A stretch of DNA of 10,247 bases from JBHGYD01 sp041920415 (GTDB taxonomy: Bacteria > Bacillota > Bacilli > Bacillales > Anoxybacillaceae): NCBI GenBank assembly GCA_041920415.1, contig JBHGYD010000007.1, positions 1 through 10,247 of the forward strand, read 5' to 3'. Below the pieces are notes generated by a model. That model made no database searches, was not told where the DNA came from, and saw nothing but the letters and a program-made list of their open reading frames with translations. Of this stretch, positions 6,049 through 10,247 are shown one piece after another (position 1 is the stretch's first letter; each line of letters begins with the position of its first letter). The position numbers and the translations under genes are program-made.

Positions 6049-6108
6049 ATGCAAAAAATTTCGCTCTCCATATTTATACTTCATAAGCCGATTCTGTATA
6101 TCAGTTGA
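6049..6108 (+). CDS. possible 19-aa hydrophobic peptide
   Basis: ATG at 6049 lies exactly 8 nt after a very strong ribosome binding site AAGGGGAGG (6032-6040). The frame encodes MQKISLSIFILHKPILYIS and stops with TGA at 6106-6108. The peptide is hydrophobic with a basic residue near the start and one in the middle, so it could associate with a membrane. It could instead be a leader peptide, or the stub of a lost gene. A promoter-like TATAAT is upstream and a terminator starts 65 nt downstream, so the ORF has its own short transcription unit. No homolog is recognised. The ribosome binding site is the main support; the length alone is uninformative. Confidence 0.4.
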   Translation: MQKISLSIFILHKPILYIS

Positions 6109-6151
6109 GCAATCTATCTGAATGTAACATAATGCATATTATGTTGCATTC
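6105..6151 (+). promoter_or_regulatory. 32-bp near-perfect palindrome with a possible promoter
   Basis: Positions 6120-6151 form two 14-nt arms (GAATGTAACATAAT and its complement with one mismatch) around a self-complementary GCAT. The arms contain TGTAACAT (6123-6130) and ATGTTGCA (6141-6148), the same half-site as the palindrome at 6310-6329. A promoter-like TTGAGC (6105-6110), 17 nt, CATAAT (6128-6133) overlaps its left arm. It may be an operator on DNA or a 14-bp hairpin in the RNA of the upstream small unit. Confidence 0.5.
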
Positions 6152-6172
6152 ATCACCAACCTATAAAACTGG

Positions 6173-6209
6173 AAAACCTCTTAAATATCAAGGAGGTTTT
6201 TTATTTTTG
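6173..6209 (+). terminator. rho-independent terminator
   Basis: AAAACCTC (6173-6180) pairs with GAGGTTTT (6193-6200) around a 12-nt loop and is followed by a T-rich tail (6197-6202 and 6204-6208). It ends the small unit starting near 5903 and separates it from the yhbD operon promoter region. On the minus strand the tail after the stem is poor, so it acts rightward. Confidence 0.8.
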
Positions 6210-6246
6210 TCGATTTCGGAACGAGTTTTATGTACATACATTAGTG

Positions 6247-6277
6247 TTGAGATGTAGACGTGGGGATTTTGTATACT
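6247..6277 (+). promoter_or_regulatory. candidate upstream promoter of the yhbD operon
   Basis: TTGAGA (6247-6252) and TATACT (6272-6277) each match consensus at 5/6 but are separated by 19 nt, which is long for sigma-A unless an activator of the MerR type twists the DNA. No inverted repeat is obvious in this spacer. Transcripts would start near 6284 and include the palindrome at 6310-6329 in their leader. Confidence 0.4.
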
Positions 6278-6302
6278 AAGAAACTCCCGTTTGTGTATTT
6301 TA

Positions 6303-6331
6303 TTTACAATGTAACATTGTTATGTTACACT
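6303..6331 (+). promoter_or_regulatory. promoter with a palindromic operator in its spacer
   Basis: TTTACA (6303-6308, 5/6) and TACACT (6326-6331, 4/6) are 17 nt apart. The space between them, running into the -10, is filled by the perfect inverted repeat TGTAACAT-N4-ATGTTACA (6310-6329). An operator lying between -35 and -10 is the arrangement of MerR-family regulators, and the first gene, yhbD, encodes a MerR-like helix-turn-helix protein. The start point would be only a few bases before the ribosome binding site at 6340-6347, giving a very short leader. Binding by YhbD itself is inference. Confidence 0.5.
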
Positions 6332-6355
6332 TTGTGTGTAAAGGAGGTGTCACAA

Positions 6356-6985
6356 GTGGAACAAGAGTTAATTTCTAAAAAAGAGTTATTAGAACTAACG
6401 GGAATTTCTTATGGACAACTTTACCGTTGGAAGCGCAAAAAATTAATTCCAGAAGAATGGTTCATTCGGAAATCGACATTTACAGGGCAAGAAACGTTTT
6501 TTCCTAAAGAAAAAATATTGGCGAGAATAGAAAAAATTAAAAATATGAAAGATGATTTATCGTTGGATGAATTAGCAAGTATGTTTTCCCCGAATCCTGC
6601 CGCGATCAATCTTAGCAAAGAAGAAATAACAAAACGTAACATTGTTTCGTTATTAGCACTTCGTTTTTATGTAGAACAAAAAGGTGAAAAAGAAGTATTT
6701 TCCTTTTCTCAACTTCTACAAATTTATGTCTTTGATAAATTACTTCAAACAGGAGAAATAAGTCTAGAAGAGGGGAAAAGTTTATTTGATGTATTAGAAA
6801 ATCATTATCCAAAGCTTCAAGGACGAAGTTGTGAGTTACTTTTCATACGCAAGATGGGAATATCGACATGTATGTTAGTCGCGAACGGAAACGATGTGTA
6901 TTTTGAAGAAGGGGTTAAAGTCGTTGTCCGTCTTCATTTACCAAGTTGTATGGAGGAATTAAAAATTAAAATTTCGGAGGGATAA
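6356..6985 (+). CDS. yhbD: YhbD-like protein with MerR-type helix-turn-helix (DUF4004)
   Basis: A 209-aa protein recognised as YhbD-like from its sequence style and its place before two bactofilins, as in B. subtilis. Residues 5-55 look like a MerR-type winged helix-turn-helix (ISKKELLELTGISYGQLYRW, then the wing region and a helix ending KILARIEKIKN), suggesting DNA binding. The remaining 150 residues are predicted helical and strand-forming, with no motif I can assign; the family is DUF4004. The start is GTG at 6356 because AAAGGAGGTG lies just upstream (8 nt from GGAGG). The longer frame from 6260 would translate through the promoter and palindrome and has no ribosome binding site. The stop is 4 nt from the next gene, whose ribosome binding site overlaps the yhbD end. 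It may regulate its own operon through the palindrome at 6310-6329. Confidence 0.85.
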   Translation: MEQELISKKELLELTGISYGQLYRWKRKKLIPEEWFIRKSTFTGQETFFPKEKILARIEKIKNMKDDLSLDELASMFSPNPAAINLSKEEITKRNIVSLLALRFYVEQKGEKEVFSFSQLLQIYVFDKLLQTGEISLEEGKSLFDVLENHYPKLQGRSCELLFIRKMGISTCMLVANGNDVYFEEGVKVVVRLHLPSCMEELKIKISEG

Positions 6986-6989
6986 ACAG

Positions 6990-7694
6990 GTGGAAAGGCC
7001 AGATTTAGTGATCGCGGGTGTTGGCAATGCTTCGGGAGGAAATTACAACCTCGTAAAAATTGCTGGAAACGGAAAGTTGCACGGTGACATTGATTGTGTC
7101 GATTTCAACATTCAAGGAAATGCAACGATTCACGGAAATGTGAAAGCGAAGATGACGCACATATCCGGTCGGGCTCATATGATCGGAGCATTGCGATCGG
7201 AACAAATTAAAATTCAAGGAAATGCTAGCGTTCATGGCGACATAGAGTGTAAAGACGTTCGTTTTCACGGAAGAGGGAACGTGAAAGGGAATTTAATGGC
7301 GGAAGAAGTGTACATTCACGGTGAAACGGAAATCGCTGGAGATTGTGCCGCAGAAGTGTTTGATGCAAGCGGCAGTTTTACGATTGGAGGATTATTAAAT
7401 GCGGGAAACATTCACATCAAACTGTTCGGAAATTGCCGGGCAAAGGAAATTGGAGGGGAGAATATTGAAGTAAAACAACAAGGAGTGACGTTTTTTAAAA
7501 AGTTATTTTTTCATGTCGGATTGACGGCAGAAAGCATCGAAGGGGACGGGATTTATGTAGAATATACAAAAGCAAAAGTAGTGAGAGGCAATCAAGTAAT
7601 AATCGGTCCTGGTTGCGACATAGAGCTTGTTGAATATAAACATACGTTTCAATGTGATAAAGGAGCGAAAGTAGGTAGTCATAAAAAAATATGA
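6990..7694 (+). CDS. yhbE: bactofilin, first of two (YhbE/BacE-like)
   Basis: A 234-aa bactofilin (polymer-forming cytoskeletal protein, DUF583). Residues 15-150 are made of short strand-turn repeats typical of the bactofilin right-handed beta-helix, for example KIAGNGKLHGDI, NIQGNATIHGNV, KIQGNASVHGDI and EVYIHGETEIAGD. Such proteins self-assemble into filaments without nucleotide and lie at the membrane. In B. subtilis BacE and BacF are linked to flagellar assembly and swimming. The C-terminal part (IEGDGIYVEYTKAKVVRGNQ..IGPGCDIELVEY) is shared with the following gene. GTG start at 6990, with GGAGGG (6976-6981) 8 nt upstream inside the end of yhbD. It lies 13 nt from the second bactofilin, so the pair is translated from the same message. 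No membrane segment is present. Confidence 0.93.
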   Translation: MERPDLVIAGVGNASGGNYNLVKIAGNGKLHGDIDCVDFNIQGNATIHGNVKAKMTHISGRAHMIGALRSEQIKIQGNASVHGDIECKDVRFHGRGNVKGNLMAEEVYIHGETEIAGDCAAEVFDASGSFTIGGLLNAGNIHIKLFGNCRAKEIGGENIEVKQQGVTFFKKLFFHVGLTAESIEGDGIYVEYTKAKVVRGNQVIIGPGCDIELVEYKHTFQCDKGAKVGSHKKI

Positions 7695-7707
7695 AGGAGA
7701 GACAGTT

Positions 7708-8439
7708 ATGGGAAATAATCATCCGCGTCATCTAACCGTGAATGGCTCGGCCATGACTTCTGGAGGAACGTTCAACAAAGTAAAAATTCGTGGAGACGGC
7801 ACAATCAATGGAGACTTGCGCTGTGAACAATGGAAGGTATTTGGCAATGCTGATGTAAGCGGAAATGTCGAAGCGAAGTTGGTGGACGTTTTCGGTCAAG
7901 CCAATATAAGAGGGAATGTTCAAGCGGAAACAATGAAAATTTTTGGTGAAGTCGATATACGTGGGAATGCCATAATAAAGGATTTAAATCTTCGTGGAAC
8001 GGTTCATATAAGTGAAAATTTAGTGGGTGGAGCGATTCATGGTTATGGGGAAATGAAGATAGACCATGATTGTGAAGCGGATTCTTTTTATGTAAAAGGA
8101 GTTGTTGAGATTGGCAAGACGTTAAATGCCGAACACATTGATCTTTATCTTCATGTTGCAGATAGCCGCATTGCTGAAATTGGCGGAAAAACGATTCGTG
8201 TTACAAAGAGTAAGGTATTTAACATTCTTCATTTTTTTAAACGATTGGCTCACGATTCGGCAAAGTTATGGGTAGAAACGATTGAAGGAGATGAAATTTA
8301 TTTAGAGCATACAAAGGCAAAAATTGTGAGAGGAAACCAAGTAGTGATTGGTCCCGGTTGCGAAATTGAGCTAATCGAATATCAAACAAGCTTTCAACAA
8401 GATGAGAAAGCAACCGTAAAAGAAAGCAAAAAAATATAA
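7708..8439 (+). CDS. yhbF: bactofilin, second of two (YhbF/BacF-like)
   Basis: A 243-aa paralog of the preceding bactofilin with the same beta-helix repeats (KIRGDGTINGDL, KVFGNADVSGNV, KIFGEVDIRGNA, LRGTVHISENL) and the same C-terminal block (IEGDEIYLEHTKAKIVRGNQVVIGPGCEIELIEY by segments). The two probably arose by tandem duplication and likely co-polymerise, as proposed for BacE and BacF of B. subtilis. ATG at 7708 has AAGGAG 8 nt upstream, which overlaps the stop region of the first bactofilin. A longer insertion before the C-terminal block (FNILHFFKRLAHDSAK) is hydrophobic-basic and might contact the membrane. It is followed 16 nt later by the MFS exporter gene. Confidence 0.93.
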   Translation: MGNNHPRHLTVNGSAMTSGGTFNKVKIRGDGTINGDLRCEQWKVFGNADVSGNVEAKLVDVFGQANIRGNVQAETMKIFGEVDIRGNAIIKDLNLRGTVHISENLVGGAIHGYGEMKIDHDCEADSFYVKGVVEIGKTLNAEHIDLYLHVADSRIAEIGGKTIRVTKSKVFNILHFFKRLAHDSAKLWVETIEGDEIYLEHTKAKIVRGNQVVIGPGCEIELIEYQTSFQQDEKATVKESKKI

Positions 8440-8455
8440 TGAGAGGGGGAGTGTC

Positions 8456-9994
8456 GTGAAAAGAAACGAAACGAGAATCAAATGGGTCGTTCTCGGCTTA
8501 TTATTAGGAATTTTTGTTGCGTCAATTGATAATACGATCGTTGCGACAGCGATGGCGACGATTGTTGCTGATTTGGGGGGACTTGACAAGTTTGTTTGGG
8601 TTACATCCGCTTATATGGTGGCTGAGATGGCAGGGATGCCGATTTTTGGGAAGCTTTCTGATATGTACGGAAGGAAACGGTTTTTTATATTTGGGTTAAT
8701 CGTCTTTTTACTTGGTTCGATGTTATGCGGCATCGCGCAAAATATTGTGCAGCTTAGCGTTTTTCGAGCCATCCAAGGAATTGGAGGCGGTGCATTAGTC
8801 CCGATTGCGTTTACGATTATGTTTGATATTTTTCCGCCAGAAAAACGAGGAAAAATGGGCGGTCTTTTCGGAGCGGTGTTCGGTTTGTCGAGTATATTCG
8901 GTCCGTTGCTTGGTGCCTATATCACGGATTATTTGAATTGGCGTTGGGTGTTTTATATTAACATTCCGCTTGGTCTTCTATCATTTTTATTGGTTACCTT
9001 TTTTTATCGTGAGTCACCGAAACACGCAAGACAAAAAATTGATTGGTTAGGGGTTATGACGCTTGTTCCGGCGATTGTATGTTTAATGTTTGCCCTTGAA
9101 CTAGGCGGAAATAAATACGAATGGGATTCTCGTATCATCATTAGCTTATTCTCTACTTTCGCCGTTTTATTTTTGTTGTTTCTTTATGTGGAGACGAGAG
9201 CGCAAGAGCCGATTGTTTCCTATCATATGTTTAGAAAGCGTTTGTTTGCCGCTAGCAATCTTGTTGGCTTTTTTTCTGGAGCAACATTTATTGTCGCAAC
9301 CGTCTACATTCCAATTTTTATTCAAGGGGTGACGGGCGGTTCCGCAACGAATTCTGGATTAATTTTGTTGCCGATGATGTTAGCGACCACGGTGTCCGCA
9401 CAATTAGGTGGATTTTTATCAAGTAAAATGAGTTACCGGAATGTCATGATCATCTTTACATCAATTTTTGTGATAGGGATGTTTTTGCTTAGCACGATTA
9501 CGACAAATACGTCTCGTTTTATGATTACAGTGTATATGATTATTACTGGACTTGGAATCGGTGCTTCTTTTTCCGTATTAGGGATGGCGGTGATTCATCA
9601 TTTTCAAGAAACAGAGCGAGGGGCGGCGAGCTCCACAAGTTCTTTTTTACGATCGCTTGGAATGACAATTGGTGTTACGATATTTGGAATCATTCAACGA
9701 AATCTGTTTACAACACAATTAACCGACACGTTTAGCGGCATATCCCACGTATCAACAAATATGAACATGAAAGATCCTCGAGCGATTCTTTCACCGGAGG
9801 CACGTGCGCACATTCCAGCACCTGTGCTTGAAAAAATCACAACAGCGTTATCCTCTTCGATTGCTCATACGTTTATGTGGAGTCTTATTCCAGCGGCACT
9901 CACGTTTCTTTTTGTGTTTTTCATGACCAATGACCGGTTAACGATGACTTATACTACACAATCATTCAAAGCTAATAAAGAAAATGTGCATTAA
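8456..9994 (+). CDS. DHA2-family MFS multidrug exporter, 14 TM
   Basis: A 512-aa membrane transporter of the drug:H+ antiporter-2 branch (EmrB/QacA type), predicted to export small hydrophobic or cationic compounds with proton antiport. Signature motifs are present: D25-N-T-I-V in helix 1, motif A GKLSDMYGRKR (65-75), motif B RAIQGIGGG (104-112) and the antiporter motif C FGLSSIFGPLLG (142-153). Fourteen hydrophobic segments can be picked out. The long hydrophilic loop with MNMKDPRAILSPEARAHIP before the last helix is typical of the DHA2 branch. GTG at 8456 is preceded by AGGGGGAG with short spacing. It is the last gene of the yhbD-bactofilin operon. Whether it is a YhcA ortholog (a DHA2 exporter near yhbF in B. 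subtilis) cannot be settled here. Substrate unknown. Confidence 0.92.
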   Translation: MKRNETRIKWVVLGLLLGIFVASIDNTIVATAMATIVADLGGLDKFVWVTSAYMVAEMAGMPIFGKLSDMYGRKRFFIFGLIVFLLGSMLCGIAQNIVQLSVFRAIQGIGGGALVPIAFTIMFDIFPPEKRGKMGGLFGAVFGLSSIFGPLLGAYITDYLNWRWVFYINIPLGLLSFLLVTFFYRESPKHARQKIDWLGVMTLVPAIVCLMFALELGGNKYEWDSRIIISLFSTFAVLFLLFLYVETRAQEPIVSYHMFRKRLFAASNLVGFFSGATFIVATVYIPIFIQGVTGGSATNSGLILLPMMLATTVSAQLGGFLSSKMSYRNVMIIFTSIFVIGMFLLSTITTNTSRFMITVYMIITGLGIGASFSVLGMAVIHHFQETERGAASSTSSFLRSLGMTIGVTIFGIIQRNLFTTQLTDTFSGISHVSTNMNMKDPRAILSPEARAHIPAPVLEKITTALSSSIAHTFMWSLIPAALTFLFVFFMTNDRLTMTYTTQSFKANKENVH

Positions 9995-10043
9995 CCTATT
10001 TTTCCGTCTATCTAAGCGAGGTGTAGGAAGAAGAGGTGAGACC

Positions 10044-10136
10044 ATGCATCATTGGGAAAATAATAGATTTTTGATAAATCGTCATATCGGATATGAAAAT
10101 AGTATGAGAGGCTGTCTCAAAAGGTCAGTAAAATGA
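10044..10136 (+). CDS. 30-codon ORF, probably a truncated gene start
   Basis: ATG at 10044 follows GAGGTGA at a slightly short spacing. The frame encodes MHHWENNRFLINRHIGYEN and then runs into the long hairpin at 10106-10155, which supplies the last ten codons (MRGCLKRSVK) and the stop. The composition of the first 19 residues looks like an ordinary protein N-terminus, so this may be a gene cut off by insertion of the hairpin element. I do not recognise the protein. It could also be untranslated 3' sequence of the MFS message. Confidence 0.3.
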   Translation: MHHWENNRFLINRHIGYENSMRGCLKRSVK

Positions 10137-10161
10137 CTTTTTGAGAACAGCTCTCTTTTTT
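10106..10161 (+). terminator. long hairpin terminator after the MFS operon
   Basis: GAGAG(G)CTGT pairs with ACAGCTCTC with one bulged G. After a bulged A the stem continues with CTCAAAAGGTCA/TGACTTTTTGAG (one G-T pair) around a short loop. The T6 run is at 10156-10161. It is the first terminator beyond the yhbD-bactofilin-MFS operon. Its arm (GGCTGTCTCAAAAG) resembles the arm of the hairpin at 87-135 (GGGTGTCCgAAAAG), which suggests a dispersed hairpin element. Confidence 0.85.
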
Positions 10162-10199
10162 CTTTTTCCATCATATGGATTATATTTTTTATCTGAATG

Positions 10200-10240
10200 G
10201 AAGAGAACCCTCCTATGCTCGGGTTTTCTTCTTTTTCTTT
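10200..10240 (+). terminator. second rightward terminator
   Basis: GAAGAGAACCC (10200-10210) pairs with GGGTTTTCTTC (10221-10231) with one G-T pair around a 10-nt loop, followed by a T-rich tail. It lies 44 nt after the first terminator and may be a back-up. On the minus strand the tail is poor. Confidence 0.7.
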
Positions 10241-10247
10241 CGATGTG

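Noticed and set aside
6310..6329. GlnR/TnrA box (TGTNA-N7-TNACA)
   Set aside because: The spacing between TGTAA and TTACA is 10, not 7, so it does not fit the nitrogen-regulator consensus.
6260..6355. N-terminal extension of YhbD by 32 residues
   Set aside because: It would translate through the promoter and palindrome and has no ribosome binding site, whereas GTG at 6356 has AAAGGAGGTG at the right distance and begins the helix-turn-helix domain.
6636..6646. GTAACATTGTT inside yhbD, like the left part of the operator
   Set aside because: Only one half-site matches, there is no inverted partner, and AT-rich coding sequence can give this by chance.
1..10247. CRISPR array, tRNA or rRNA
   Set aside because: No regularly spaced 25-40 bp repeats with unique spacers and no cloverleaf or conserved rRNA segments were seen on either strand.

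Overview
This is a low-GC Firmicute chromosome segment. Strong Shine-Dalgarno sites (AAGGAGG type), GTG and TTG starts, U-tailed hairpin terminators, and a yhbD-yhbE-yhbF gene order familiar from Bacillus subtilis point to Bacillaceae. An Anoxybacillus/Geobacillus-like thermophile is plausible, but the genus is an inference.

Layout. (1) 1-1250: a long bidirectional hairpin terminator, then two leftward GNAT acetyltransferase genes that probably form one transcription unit. (2) 1250-1820: a decayed stretch. It holds a promoter, the first membrane segment of a DHA2-type MFS transporter that stops after 56 codons, a possible trace of a tyrosine recombinase on the other strand, a strong terminator, and a two-tier hairpin just before the next gene. 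(3) 1821-4419: two rightward metabolic genes, an FAD amine/L-amino-acid oxidase and a soluble di-iron acyl-ACP desaturase-like protein, 220 nt apart with no clear terminator between them. (4) 4439-5710: a leftward secreted, coiled-coil, highly charged protein with a DUF5667-like segment. Its terminator hairpin contains its own stop codon as the loop. (5) 5711-6355: a 645-nt region without a long gene but rich in signals. It contains a TATAAT promoter flanked by an inverted repeat, a structured leader with competing pairings, a 19-codon ORF with a very good ribosome binding site, a 32-bp palindrome and a terminator. The promoter region of the next operon follows, with a second palindrome built from the same half-site. 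(6) 6356-9994: a tight four-gene operon of yhbD (MerR-like helix-turn-helix), two tandem bactofilins (yhbE/bacE and yhbF/bacF) and a 14-TM DHA2 MFS exporter. (7) 9995-10247: a short ORF running into a long hairpin, and two successive terminators.

How it may work together. The clearest functional unit is yhbD-bacE-bacF-MFS, with gaps of 4, 13 and 16 nt. YhbD looks like a DNA-binding protein, and the palindrome TGTAACAT-N4-ATGTTACA lies between the -35 and -10 of the candidate promoter, as MerR-type operators do, so autoregulation is a reasonable hypothesis. A related palindrome sits 160-190 nt upstream, within or beside the small 19-codon transcription unit. That unit is the best candidate for something undescribed: a short mRNA or regulatory RNA whose fate may be tied to the bactofilin operon. 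No CRISPR array, tRNA, rRNA or intact mobile element was seen.
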